Positions 55,500 to 64,000 of a stretch of 64,000 nt of DNA are shown here, in pieces (position 1 is the stretch's first letter; the number at the start of each line of letters is the position of its first letter). The position numbers and the translations under genes were made by a program. This DNA comes from Acidobacteriota bacterium. Lineage in GTDB: Bacteria > Acidobacteriota > Blastocatellia > Pyrinomonadales > Pyrinomonadaceae. The stretch is taken from the NCBI GenBank assembly GCA_003223025.1, contig QHXR01000001.1, positions 147,738 through 211,737 of the forward strand, in the 5' to 3' direction. A model generated the notes under the pieces. It ran no database searches, was not told where the DNA came from, and worked only from the letters and a program-made list of their open reading frames with translations.

Positions 55500-57617
55500 A
55501 TGAGCCCACAGGAAGATAAAAAGCAGAAAATGCTCGATCGCGTCGCCGCTGATAACGGCGTCGCTATTGTCGTTCTCGATGAAAATTCTCGCGAAGTCTC
55601 GGTATCGAACAACAATTCGATATGCCGGTCGCTGACCGCGTCTCCGGAATTTGCACCGAGGTGTGCCGAGTACTGCGGCGTCGCGTTCGGCAATACACTC
55701 TCAGGTTCGACGTTCAAATACGAATGCTACGCCGGGCTCCGATGCACCGCCGTTCCGGTGGCCGATCGCGGAAAGCGTTTTGTCGCGATCGTTGGACGAA
55801 CATTCAACTCAGCCGATAACTATCGGAAAGCGACGGACCGTGCGATCTCAGACGACTGGTCGACGTTCCCGCCAAACGACTTTTTTGAGAATGTCCTTAT
55901 CGGTGGCTCGGAACACGTCCTCGAGCGGGCGGCGGCGGAGTTATCAAAATTTCAGGTCACCTCGTCCGAAGACATACTCGAGCTTGCTCCGCCCTCGCCT
56001 AAGAACCCGCCTAAGAAGTCGAAGATCGAGGTCGCGCAGCCTGAGCCGGACACTATCACGGCTCTTATCGAGAAGTTCAAAGCGGCAAACGAGCCGGTCG
56101 CTAAAGAGCCGGAGCCCGTCTCTGAAGCGGACGCACGCCGGGCCGACGCGATTGCTCTGCGGGCACTTTACGGCAAGCTGGCGTCGCTTTCATACGAAGA
56201 TGCTTGCGCCGCGGCGTTGGAATTTATCGCGGGCAGAACGGGCAGCACATCGCTTATTTGGAGCGAGCGAAAAGAAAATCGCCTCGTCCCGGTCATCTCG
56301 ATCGGAAGCCTAAAAGACGAGCCGATTCGGATCGGCATCACGGCCGACAATCAGCGCTTGATCGATGCTGCGCGACAAGAGCGTCCGGTCGAGCTTCGCG
56401 AAAGGATCGTCGATGTCGATGCGAAGCGTTCGCCGCGAACGCTGTTTATTTTTGCATCTTCAGTCGGCGGCGAGATACGCGGAGCGCTCGGGGTCGTCGG
56501 AGCCATCGATGACGCCGCATCGCGCGAGATAGCTCTATTCTGCCGCCGCATCGGCCCGCAGATCGAGATACTCAAGCTACGACGTGAGGTCTCGACACGC
56601 GAATGGCTCAACCGGGCGGTAAGCCGATTCAACGAAAGTCTCAAACGTATCGACGCTGACGACTTTTGGACGCATGTGACGCAGGTCTCTGCCGAGCTGA
56701 TCCAGTCCGAACGCGCTTCGCTGCTACTTCACACCGATCCGACCGAAGGATTCCGGACGAAGGCCGCGATCGGTGCGAAGATCAATCTTTTCTCGGAGAA
56801 GGCAATTGGAGAACGTGTCGCAAGGGTCGTGCTCGATGATGGGAATCCTGTCGTTGTTGAAGACATTACGCGGATTGGGATCAAGGCCGCGCCTCCATCA
56901 TGGAAGTACAAAACGTCGTCGTTCCTGAGCTACCCGATCGTTATCGGAGATCGCCGAATCGGAGTCATGAACTTTACCGACAAGGCCAACGGCGATGCGT
57001 TCAACGAACGCGATCTCGAACTGCTTCAGGCGATCGCACCGCAAATCGCGGTCGCGATCGATCGCACCGTGCTGAAGGATCAGGCCGGTGAATTCGAGCA
57101 GCTTTCGGTGACCGATCCTCTGACCGGACTTTTGAATCGACGATATCTCGAAAAGCGTTTGATCGAAGAGATCCAGCGATCCAAGCGTCATCATTTTCCG
57201 ATGAGCCTGATGATGCTGGACGTCGACGAGTTCAAATCGTACAACGACACGTTTGGCCATCCGGCGGGCGATACCGCATTGAAGATGGTTGCTGACATTC
57301 TTCACGGTATTCTGCGTGGCGATGACGTTGCGGCTCGATACGGCGGTGAGGAATTCGCGATCCTGCTTCCGCAGACGACGTTGACCGAAGCCGCGGCGAT
57401 TGCGGAACGTTTACGACAGCGGATCGAGCATACGGAATTTCCAAAGCGGCGTGTCACCGTGAGCATCGGCATTGCGGCGTGTTCGAACGAGATCGAAACA
57501 CCGACCGATATCGTCAGTGCGGCGGACAATGCGCTGTACGACGCAAAGAATCACGGTCGCAACAACGTTCGCATATACGACGGATTCGGAAAACCGGTCA
57601 ACGAGAGATTTCATTAG
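55500..57617 (+). CDS. Diguanylate cyclase with PocR-like and GAF sensor domains
   Basis: About 705 residues. The N-terminal 110 residues resemble a PocR-type ligand-binding domain (CRSLTASPEFAPRCAEYCG, YECYAGLRCTAVPV, with clustered Cys that may bind metal or iron-sulphur). A charged linker, then two GAF-like domains (about 205-360 and 375-540; the second with FLSYPIVIGDRRIGVMNFTDK), then a GGDEF domain (LTDPLTGLLNRRYLEKRL, MMLDVDEFKSYNDTFGH). The active site is GGEEF and an RxxD inhibitory site (RGDDVAARY) precedes it, so c-di-GMP synthesis with feedback is expected. ATG 55500 is chosen; ATG 55443 is possible. The next gene starts 2 bp after its stop. Confidence 0.88.
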   Translation: MSPQEDKKQKMLDRVAADNGVAIVVLDENSREVSVSNNNSICRSLTASPEFAPRCAEYCGVAFGNTLSGSTFKYECYAGLRCTAVPVADRGKRFVAIVGRTFNSADNYRKATDRAISDDWSTFPPNDFFENVLIGGSEHVLERAAAELSKFQVTSSEDILELAPPSPKNPPKKSKIEVAQPEPDTITALIEKFKAANEPVAKEPEPVSEADARRADAIALRALYGKLASLSYEDACAAALEFIAGRTGSTSLIWSERKENRLVPVISIGSLKDEPIRIGITADNQRLIDAARQERPVELRERIVDVDAKRSPRTLFIFASSVGGEIRGALGVVGAIDDAASREIALFCRRIGPQIEILKLRREVSTREWLNRAVSRFNESLKRIDADDFWTHVTQVSAELIQSERASLLLHTDPTEGFRTKAAIGAKINLFSEKAIGERVARVVLDDGNPVVVEDITRIGIKAAPPSWKYKTSSFLSYPIVIGDRRIGVMNFTDKANGDAFNERDLELLQAIAPQIAVAIDRTVLKDQAGEFEQLSVTDPLTGLLNRRYLEKRLIEEIQRSKRHHFPMSLMMLDVDEFKSYNDTFGHPAGDTALKMVADILHGILRGDDVAARYGGEEFAILLPQTTLTEAAAIAERLRQRIEHTEFPKRRVTVSIGIAACSNEIETPTDIVSAADNALYDAKNHGRNNVRIYDGFGKPVNERFH

Positions 57618-57619
57618 AG

Positions 57620-59800
57620 ATGGCGGGTTACGAAAAAATATTCGCCGCTCGGCCGGCTGACGAGCTTGTCGATCGGGAAAGCGAGATGGCGCGTCTCGTC
57701 GCTCAATCGATGTCGGGGACGGGAATGCTCCTGCTGGCAACGCCCGGAGCGGGTGCGTCCGAACTCTTGCGTCAGACCTACGATCGGCTGTTCCAGGCGC
57801 AGCAAAAGGTAATTCCATTTTACTTTCGGGTTCGCAAAACCTTTCGTTCCGCCGACGAACTTGCCGAGAGTTTTCTAAACGATTTTCTTCATCAACTGAT
57901 CGCGTTTCGCCGCCGTGAGCCGGCACTTGTTCGAACTGCGGTCGGACTCGACGAGCTTCACGAGCTCTCACTTTCGGTCAGCGGAATCTGGATCGACCGG
58001 ATGCTCGATCTCGCACGCGGCGGACCAGTCGGCCGCGATTTTGTGCGCAGTTGTTTCGGAGCTCCGGTTCGCGCGGCGATGCACGGTGCGAGCTCGTTCG
58101 TCATGATCGACGACGCACATGAAATTTTCGCGATCGAAAATGGCAGATCTATTTTCGACGAACTGACAAACGTTCTCGCCGGTGGGAATTCGAGTTTTGT
58201 TCTTTCCGGTCGCCGCCGCCAACTTTATGGAATTCTCGACGGTCCGCGTATCGAGCTAAACGATCTGGACTTCGACAAAGCCGGCAAACTCGTACAGACG
58301 CTCTCAGTTGCGGCCGGCGTGGTCGTCAGCGAGCAGTCGCGCGATCTCGTCGCAACGCAGCTCTCCGGCAATCCGGTTCTAACAAATCTACTCATCAGCG
58401 AAGCTTCGAATAGCGGGCGAAGTTTGCAAGGCTTCACCGACGTCGAGAATGTTTATGCGGATTCGATCTTCGGCGGATCGATCGCTGCAAGATTCGACGC
58501 TCTTCTTAGTTCGGCGTGCAATGTGGGTTTTTCCCAACCGCGAATTTTGAACTCGCTCTCCGAGATTCAGAACTCGGACGAAGGCCGGATGCCGATCGAG
58601 CTTTGGACCCGACGTCTGCAGATGAAAAGCGGCGAAGCCGACCGTTTGCTACGACGACTTCATGAAGCGGAATTCGTCCGCGTCACCGCGACGCATGTCG
58701 AGATAATGAGCGAGAACATCGTCGTGAACGATTACATCCAGGCTCGATGCCGACTCGCTTCTGCCGACAGCCGTGCGTCGGTCTTCGGCGACTCGCTTAC
58801 TTCTTTTATCAAACGAGCCCCCGAGTTGCTTGCTCGCCATTATCGTGCGAATGCGTCGATCGGCGTACGCGAGATCCTCGGCGCTTTTGATGGACGGAAT
58901 GTTGCGACGCTGCTGCTCGACTACGGAGAGTTTCGCGAAGAGTTCAAAGCGGTCGCGGACGCTGACGTTCTCAAAGCCGCGGGAGATTCGGAAAAGCTTA
59001 CGCTACCGCGGATCTTTTTTACGACATCGGCTTCGTCGTTTTATCGGCCGCTCGATCAGATCGCGGAAGCTGAACGATCGGCGATCGCGCTTGGCTTTGA
59101 AGCACGGGACGATGACGCCCATGGCGAGATAGTTTGGATCGCGGCTGAGATCGATTCGAAGCTTGAGGCTTCGCGCGACACGACCGAGTTTTGGTGCGAG
59201 CGTCTGGAAACCGCGGCGAATGCGTGCGGATTTGCAGAATACAAGATCTGGCTGATCGCTCCGGAAGGATTTTCTGCCGACGCTTTAGAAATTTTGAAAG
59301 GTCGAAACGCATACGGCTCAAGCCGACGTCAGACCGATCTGCTGCGACGCGTTCTCGACGCTCCGTCACGAAGCTCCGACGATCTAGCACGCAACGAGTA
59401 CGAGCTCGTCATCCCGATGGATGACTCCGACGCGGAGATGATCGCCGCACATGCGGTCGAAGAGATCGCACGGCGTCACGACCTCGATGCGAAGTCGATC
59501 AATCAGATCAAAACCGCGCTTGTCGAAGCATGCATCAACGCTTCGGAGCACAGCCTGAGCCCCGACCGAAAGATCTATCAGCGATTCCGGGTCGAGAACG
59601 ATCGGGTCGTACTCACCGTTTCGAATCGCGGATTACGGCTGGCATCGAACGCAGCCGAAGAACCAAACGAGGGCCGCCGCGGCTGGGGATTGAAATTGAT
59701 GCGGCGACTAATGGACGAAGTCTCGATCGAGGACGTCGATGACGGTACGCGGATCGTGATGACGAAATTCCTTCCGGTCGCCGCAGCGATCGCGAACTAA
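57620..59800 (+). CDS. ATPase-like protein fused to RsbW-type anti-sigma kinase domain
   Basis: About 726 residues. The first 330 form a P-loop ATPase-like module with a degenerate Walker A (ATPGAGASELL; Ala where Lys is expected) and a Walker B-like FVMIDDAHEIF. A helical middle part (about 330-520) follows. The C-terminal 140 residues are a GHKL/RsbW-like HATPase: N-box KTALVEACINASEHS and a late RRGWGLKLMRRLMDEVSIEDVDDGT block. RsbW-type kinases phosphorylate STAS antagonists and sequester sigma factors. It follows the diguanylate cyclase by 2 bp and precedes a STAS gene, so a partner-switch pair is likely. Confidence 0.85.
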   Translation: MAGYEKIFAARPADELVDRESEMARLVAQSMSGTGMLLLATPGAGASELLRQTYDRLFQAQQKVIPFYFRVRKTFRSADELAESFLNDFLHQLIAFRRREPALVRTAVGLDELHELSLSVSGIWIDRMLDLARGGPVGRDFVRSCFGAPVRAAMHGASSFVMIDDAHEIFAIENGRSIFDELTNVLAGGNSSFVLSGRRRQLYGILDGPRIELNDLDFDKAGKLVQTLSVAAGVVVSEQSRDLVATQLSGNPVLTNLLISEASNSGRSLQGFTDVENVYADSIFGGSIAARFDALLSSACNVGFSQPRILNSLSEIQNSDEGRMPIELWTRRLQMKSGEADRLLRRLHEAEFVRVTATHVEIMSENIVVNDYIQARCRLASADSRASVFGDSLTSFIKRAPELLARHYRANASIGVREILGAFDGRNVATLLLDYGEFREEFKAVADADVLKAAGDSEKLTLPRIFFTTSASSFYRPLDQIAEAERSAIALGFEARDDDAHGEIVWIAAEIDSKLEASRDTTEFWCERLETAANACGFAEYKIWLIAPEGFSADALEILKGRNAYGSSRRQTDLLRRVLDAPSRSSDDLARNEYELVIPMDDSDAEMIAAHAVEEIARRHDLDAKSINQIKTALVEACINASEHSLSPDRKIYQRFRVENDRVVLTVSNRGLRLASNAAEEPNEGRRGWGLKLMRRLMDEVSIEDVDDGTRIVMTKFLPVAAAIAN

Positions 59801-59811
59801 GTCATTTTGTT

Positions 59812-59875
59812 AACAGGGATGGAGGGGATGAAAGGGATTTCTGGCACCATCCCTTTTATCCCCTTCGTCCCTGTT
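59812..59875. repeat. Inverted repeat of iterated AGGGAT words
   Basis: AACAGGGATGGAGGGGATGA... at 59812-59838 pairs with 59849-59875 (few mismatches) around a 10-bp loop. It lies between the kinase and STAS genes. Confidence 0.85.
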
Positions 59876-59976
59876 GAGCATTCCCGGTTTGAGAATTCTA
59901 TTGTTTTCTCAGCCCCGTTGTGTTAAAAACTTCTCCAAGCTGGTCGCGCTCTAATTCATCTAAAAGGAAAACTTAA

Positions 59977-60288
59977 GTGATCTCAGAAACATTAACCGCA
60001 GACGCGGACGATAAACGCGCCGTTGTGTTTGCGGGCGATTACCTCAACAAACTTACCGGAGAACAGATCGAGCGCGAATGCCGTCGCCGGCTCGACGAAG
60101 GCTGCACCGAGCTCGTCGTAAACTTTTCGCAAACCGAGATCGTGAACAGCATCGGCGTATCGATCCTGCTCGGCGTGATCGATTCTGCACGCGGAACCGG
60201 AGCGAAGGTCGTATTTTCAGACGTAAAACAGGAGACCGTTGAACTCTTTGATATGCTGGGACTGACGAGGCATGTTGAAGTAATGTAG
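59977..60288 (+). CDS. STAS-domain anti-anti-sigma factor
   Basis: A 103-residue SpoIIAA/RsbV-like protein. The phosphorylation site region is NFSQTEIVNSIGVSILLG, with Ser in the N-S-I-G context as expected for RsbW substrates, and the last strand KVVFSDVKQETVELFDMLGLTRHVEV is typical. GTG start at 59977 with AGGA 9 nt upstream. Unphosphorylated, it would bind the upstream kinase and free a partner. No sigma factor or PP2C phosphatase gene is in the window. Confidence 0.9.
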   Translation: MISETLTADADDKRAVVFAGDYLNKLTGEQIERECRRRLDEGCTELVVNFSQTEIVNSIGVSILLGVIDSARGTGAKVVFSDVKQETVELFDMLGLTRHVEVM

Positions 60289-60478
60289 GACAGGCTTTCC
60301 AGCCTGTCCGTTGTCGCGACTCGAATTCGCGAACGGGTCTTCTTCTTATTCGTGTCTTGTTCGAGTGTTTCGTGTGGTTCGTGGTTCGGCTTTAAGCGAA
60401 TCCTGGATCGAACACCCAGCAAACATGAAAGGCATCACCACGAAACACACGAAGCACACGAAAAAGACACGAAAAAAG
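60288..60478. repeat. Hairpin GGACAGGCT...AGCCTGTCC plus TTCGTGT-type inverted repeat
   Basis: A perfect 9-bp hairpin at 60288-60309 follows the STAS stop immediately. Then TTATTCGTGTCTTGTTCGAG... at 60345-60384 pairs with CACCACGAAACACACGAAGC... at 60435-60478. Related TTCGTGT words occur near 17845. It lengthens the HD-GYP reading frame upstream. Confidence 0.85.
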
Positions 60479-60519
60479 AATTGAAAATACAGGAATTCAA
60501 AACCACAAACTTCCGGCAG

Positions 60520-61782
60520 ATGACCGAGACGAAGAGCAAGCTCATCCATACATTCGGTGCGCTTGCGGAACTGGGTCAGGAGGTCGCGAATCGCAACGAC
60601 TTTCACGAGACGATGCGGACGTCGCTGCATCTGCTGCTCGGATCCATCGCGATCATGCGCGGCGGAGTTGCGCGGTATTCGCGATTCGAGCATTCGATGC
60701 AGTTGGTCGCGGGCCGCGGTCTGGGCGATGACTTTCCACTTGCACTGACGCTAACTCACGAAGACGAGCGACAGTTTCTCGCAAACGGACTTTACCCGAT
60801 CGAAGTTTCGCAAGCTCAGGTCCTGCCGTTCGTACAGGTCTACGACAACAGTCTCACGCGGACCCAGATCGAGCTGATCGTTCCCCTTGTCGTCCGCGAT
60901 GAAATGGTCGGTGCGCTGTTTCTCGGTGAGAAGGCAACAGGCGAACCTTACTCAAGTTACGACCGCGACATCATCTCCGCGATGGGCCGGCATATCGGCG
61001 TCGCAGTCGCGCAACGAAAGATGCTCGCCGATCTCGAGCGTCAGGCGGATGAGAATCGAAAACTTTTCGACAGCCTGAGAACGACGTACAAAGATACGGT
61101 GCGTGCGTTCGCTACCGCCATCGATTGCAAAGACAGATATACCGAAGGGCATTCGGTTCGCGTCGGAAAGTATTCGGAGATCATCGGCGAAGAGCTCGGT
61201 TGGAGCGAGGACGAGATCGAGGGAGCGGCCGTTGCAGGTTATTTGCACGATGTAGGTAAGCTGACCGTCGAGCGAAAGATCATCAACGCACCGTATCGCA
61301 TCAACGCGAAAGAGTCGGCCGAATTGAACAAGCATCCGGCCGTCGGATACGAAATACTTTTGCCGATCCATCATCCGTATGCCGACGTCCCGCTCGCGGC
61401 GAAATATCATCACGAGCGTCTCGACGGCCGCGGATATCCCGACGGCCTGTACGACCGCAACATTCCGTACATCGCAAAGGTCGTGAATCTCGCCGACTCG
61501 TTCGACGCGATGACGACCGATCGTCCATACAAACGCCGCCGCCCGGCAGCCGAAGTATTCGACGATCTTCAAAGAAATTCCGGCAAGCAATTCGCCCCCG
61601 AGATCGTCAACGCATTCTTCCGCGGAATGCTAAAAGAGCTCACCGGCGAAGCAAAAGAAAAACGCTTCCGCAAACTGCTCGGCCGCGAATACATGGAAGC
61701 CGAAGGCCTCGTTCCTCTACTTCGCAACGCTCTCAACGGAATGTCTCCGACTTCTCCGCTGACGTTTATTAACGGCGATTAA
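60520..61782 (+). CDS. GAF-HD-GYP cyclic-di-GMP phosphodiesterase
   Basis: About 420 residues. A GAF-like sensor (residues about 15-180; LVVRDEMVGALFLGEK) and a short helix lead into an HD-GYP domain: AGYLHDVGKLTVERKI supplies the HD pair, HHERLDGRGYPDGLY the GYP signature, and ADSFDAMTTDRPYKRRRP the C-terminal motif. HD-GYP enzymes degrade c-di-GMP to pGpG/GMP. Start at 60520 (MTETKSK); TTG 60481 is an alternative, and earlier codons translate the repeat. It sits in the same cluster as a c-di-GMP-making GGDEF, giving opposing activities around the partner switch. Confidence 0.9.
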   Translation: MTETKSKLIHTFGALAELGQEVANRNDFHETMRTSLHLLLGSIAIMRGGVARYSRFEHSMQLVAGRGLGDDFPLALTLTHEDERQFLANGLYPIEVSQAQVLPFVQVYDNSLTRTQIELIVPLVVRDEMVGALFLGEKATGEPYSSYDRDIISAMGRHIGVAVAQRKMLADLERQADENRKLFDSLRTTYKDTVRAFATAIDCKDRYTEGHSVRVGKYSEIIGEELGWSEDEIEGAAVAGYLHDVGKLTVERKIINAPYRINAKESAELNKHPAVGYEILLPIHHPYADVPLAAKYHHERLDGRGYPDGLYDRNIPYIAKVVNLADSFDAMTTDRPYKRRRPAAEVFDDLQRNSGKQFAPEIVNAFFRGMLKELTGEAKEKRFRKLLGREYMEAEGLVPLLRNALNGMSPTSPLTFINGD

Positions 61783-61814
61783 TTTTTCTTCTGATATTTC
61801 TTCTGGAAAAACTT

Positions 61815-62066
61815 GGACGCCGGCCCGGTGCGAGCGCTATCAGCGGCGACGCCATTTCTTAAACCGCGAAGCGGCGCCGATAAGGTAGCCAGTGGTGAGC
61901 GAAGCGAACCTCTGGAGCAAGATCCGACCCCATATCCGGCACCGAAGGTGTCGAACCATTTCGCACCTCCGGTGCTCCACTCTTTTTCGCGACTCGACCA
62001 GACGTTCCGCCCTCGGCTTCACGACTGGCTACCTTATGTCTGCACCTACGGTGCGGAGGGAGGAGG
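61815..62066. repeat. Inverted repeat with GCACC-N-GGTGC hairpins
   Basis: Outer arms GATAAGGTAGCCAGT near 61878 and ACTGGCTACCTTATG near 62025, with several short hairpins inside (GGCACCGAAGGTGTC, GCACCTCCGGTGC, GCACCTACGGTGC). It occupies the gap 61783-62066; no gene is seen. Confidence 0.7.
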
Positions 62067-63998
62067 TCACGGAACAAACGTCGCCGGCAACGGCGTATCA
62101 CCTGCGAGTCCAAAACTCGTAATCAAAACTCCACCAGTCGAGCGGTTGATATACCAGATCCCATCGCGATAGACCGCAACATCGGCGCGGGCATCGCCGT
62201 CATAATCGGCGGGCACCGGAATGTCGGTTGAAATTCCGAAAGTTACAATTCGAGTTCCGACCGCGCTGCCGCTGATGTACCACGTTCCGTTCGATGGGCG
62301 ATAGACTGCCAGGTCGTCCTTTCCGTCGCCGTCATAGTCGGCGTTGACGACCTTGTCACCGGTAGTTCCCCAGTGGATCAAGAACCCTGGCGTGTATTCC
62401 GTTTCCGAGCGCAGTATCCGCCAGAATCCGTCTGTATACGTAGCGAAATCGCCTCTTCCATCGCCGTCAAGATCTCCGGCCAGCGGAACGCCGCCAATAA
62501 CCGATGTAGAAGTCAGAGCTGAGCCGTCGGTGCTGCGACGTACCCAGAACTGCCCGGTCGATGGGCGGAAGATCGTGTGATCGGCTTTGTTGTCGCCATC
62601 GAAATCATCAGTCAAAGGAATGTCGCCGGGTATGCCCCATGATAGGTAGGAGACTGTCGAGGTCGAACTCAACAACGTGTAGTAATCGGGCATCGATCCG
62701 TCTGCGGTCGCGCGAAAGACGGTGAAGTCTGCTTTTCCATCTCCATCAAAATCATCGACGATCGGTTTGTCGGTCGAGAGTCCCCACGTTACAGCGGCGA
62801 ATCCGGTAGTCGAACGATTCATATACCAGTTTCGATCCGACGGTCGGAAGACAGATACATCGGACTTACCGTCGCCATCGAAATCCGCACGCGGCGGGCG
62901 ACGATATTGCTGTGGAAGATCGAACGCTTCAGTGACCACCGTATTATTCGTTCCCGTCCCCGGATTAGTTATCATGGCCGACAATCCCATCCCACGGATC
63001 GCGAATCCGCGCCAGACTGCACCGACATCCGTTGAGTCCGATACAGTCGCGGCGACGAGTATCGAGTCGCGCATCTGAAGGATGGTCGGATTCAGCGGCG
63101 ATAGCTTCATCGCGTCGGTTATGTACTGGATGGCTCGACGGTTTCCTTCGATCGAGCCACGTCGCTGGATCAACTGGTCCCGGACTTCCCAGAGTGCAGC
63201 CGCCCAAACTTCGCCCATGTTGTGTATCTGATCACACGAACCCGACGTTGCGACCACCGGATTGCGTGGATACGCGCTGCTCGGGTTTGTCGTGGTCGTG
63301 CCAATGAAAGTGTCACAGGTGTTATTTAGATATCGAAACGTAAGCGGATTGTGCGGCAAGCCATTTGGGCCGACGGACCGCAACACGGCGAGGGGAAACC
63401 GACGGATGCCGTAATAGTAATTCGACTCGGTGCCGCTGAGCTGATAGGACGTGTATCCCGCAAGTGCATGCGTCCCGAGCGGATCGTCGGACGGTTCGGA
63501 GAGCAGAGCGAGCGCGTAAAAATCGCCCCACCCCTCACCCATCCCGCGTGACATGTTCGAGGTCAGCCCGGTCGAGTTGCCGATAAGTCTCAGGCTAAGT
63601 CCGTGAGTCATCTCGTGAGTGGTCACGTGCGAATCGAGAGCTCCGTCGCGATCCGGAGTCGGCCCGGTCCAAATGAACGTCTGAATCCGAGCGCGATTTC
63701 CATCAGCGGCGATGGTGACGGTAGAACCATTTGTCCCCGATATATCCTGGACCTCGAGCGACACGCGGTCGCCCTCCACACCGCCGCGGCCAAAATTGAA
63801 ATGCTGGAAATTCCCGGCTTGCTCGGTAAATCCAAACCGGTACATTTCATCATGCCATCGATTGATCAGGTAAAAACCGTGGGTCGCGACGCCTTGCTGG
63901 AACTGACTCGGTGTTCCGGTTCCCCCGAGCGGCTCCTCGCCGGGCGGAGGAATTCCGGGTGCAGGATTGTACGTGTAGCTGAAAACGCGCGACGGCAT
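62067..63998 (-). CDS. M36 (fungalysin) metalloprotease with six FG-GAP/VCBS-like repeats, partial
   Basis: The 3' 643 codons of a large gene running off the right edge. The protease part has HEMTHG (H128 and H132 of the visible part) and GMGEGWGDF (third ligand E155), the M36 zinc signature, preceded by ATHGFYLINRWHDEMYRFGF. Fungalysins normally carry a signal and a propeptide, which would lie outside the window. From about residue 365 come six repeats beginning D(F/Y)DGDxxxDxxV(F/Y)R, like the gene at 34698; they may form a propeller that binds calcium or substrate. Secreted location is inferred from family. Confidence 0.9.
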   Translation of the reverse strand: MPSRVFSYTYNPAPGIPPPGEEPLGGTGTPSQFQQGVATHGFYLINRWHDEMYRFGFTEQAGNFQHFNFGRGGVEGDRVSLEVQDISGTNGSTVTIAADGNRARIQTFIWTGPTPDRDGALDSHVTTHEMTHGLSLRLIGNSTGLTSNMSRGMGEGWGDFYALALLSEPSDDPLGTHALAGYTSYQLSGTESNYYYGIRRFPLAVLRSVGPNGLPHNPLTFRYLNNTCDTFIGTTTTNPSSAYPRNPVVATSGSCDQIHNMGEVWAAALWEVRDQLIQRRGSIEGNRRAIQYITDAMKLSPLNPTILQMRDSILVAATVSDSTDVGAVWRGFAIRGMGLSAMITNPGTGTNNTVVTEAFDLPQQYRRPPRADFDGDGKSDVSVFRPSDRNWYMNRSTTGFAAVTWGLSTDKPIVDDFDGDGKADFTVFRATADGSMPDYYTLLSSTSTVSYLSWGIPGDIPLTDDFDGDNKADHTIFRPSTGQFWVRRSTDGSALTSTSVIGGVPLAGDLDGDGRGDFATYTDGFWRILRSETEYTPGFLIHWGTTGDKVVNADYDGDGKDDLAVYRPSNGTWYISGSAVGTRIVTFGISTDIPVPADYDGDARADVAVYRDGIWYINRSTGGVLITSFGLAGDTPLPATFVP

Positions 63999-64000
63999 CC

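Noticed and set aside
55252-55509. 85-codon minus-strand frame in the divergent gap
   Set aside because: No ribosome site or recognisable sequence, and it overlaps the start region of the diguanylate cyclase gene.
61813-62172. 119-codon plus-strand frame near the right end
   Set aside because: It translates the GCACC-N-GGTGC repeat and overlaps the 3' end of the M36 gene.

Overview
The window looks like chromosomal DNA of a heterotrophic, Gram-negative-type bacterium, most likely Acidobacteriota (Blastocatellia/Pyrinomonas-like). This is inferred from the dxr-rseP-ispG cluster, lipid A deacylase-like barrels, Sec and lipoprotein signals, two secreted proteins with six DxDGDGxxDxxVxR repeats (FG-GAP/VCBS-like), GATC-rich moderate-GC codon use, and many long intergenic inverted repeats. 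No rRNA, tRNA, CRISPR array or prophage was recognised.

Layout. 0.1-4.1 kb: a cytosolic SGNH-type hydrolase and a metzincin-CHAT double-protease fusion, a candidate conflict or regulated-proteolysis pair. 4.1-9.5 kb: a small remnant ORF, a nested palindrome, a GH92 mannosidase with an unknown secreted partner, and an IS110-family transposase. 9.5-17.3 kb: housekeeping genes (miaA, hfq, tmk, holB; then ispG, rseP, dxr on the minus strand). 17.5-26 kb: a small secreted basic protein, a DinB-like protein, hisS, two PagL-like barrels, a gamma-carbonic-anhydrase-like protein, murJ and a PBP4-type carboxypeptidase. 26-32.2 kb: Ogg2-type glycosylase, a TPR/double-retropepsin protein overlapping a PIN gene, lytic transglycosylase, amidohydrolase, SCO protein. 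32.2-37.9 kb: a frameshifted Slt70-like gene, a repeat protein, folD, MazG-like, coaE. 37.9-47.6 kb: a peptide ABC transporter operon with two binding proteins (one with an in-frame amber codon), two permeases (one with a zinc ribbon), two ATPases and a lipoprotein. 47.8-54.6 kb: a 2003-residue secreted YD-repeat/Rhs protein ending in a phage-lambda-lysozyme-like (GH104) domain, followed 5 bp later by a lipoprotein that is a candidate immunity factor. 55.5-61.8 kb: a signalling module of PocR-GAF-GGDEF, ATPase-RsbW-like kinase, STAS anti-anti-sigma factor and GAF-HD-GYP. 62-64 kb: the 3' part of an M36 fungalysin protease with six C-terminal repeats.

The most unusual feature is at DNA level. 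Most intergenic gaps over about 100 bp carry a long inverted repeat whose arms are built from short (about 7-30 bp) iterated words. The word differs from gap to gap but the architecture is the same. Some arms are perfect (40 bp at 25974/26101; 29 bp at 14266/14348 and at 41902/42003). These elements extend reading frames upstream of true starts (ispG, coaE, SCO, dppC, HD-GYP) and one related tandem repeat sits in frame inside hisS. Three genes in the 32-46 kb stretch carry apparent frame or stop lesions, which may be real decay or assembly error.
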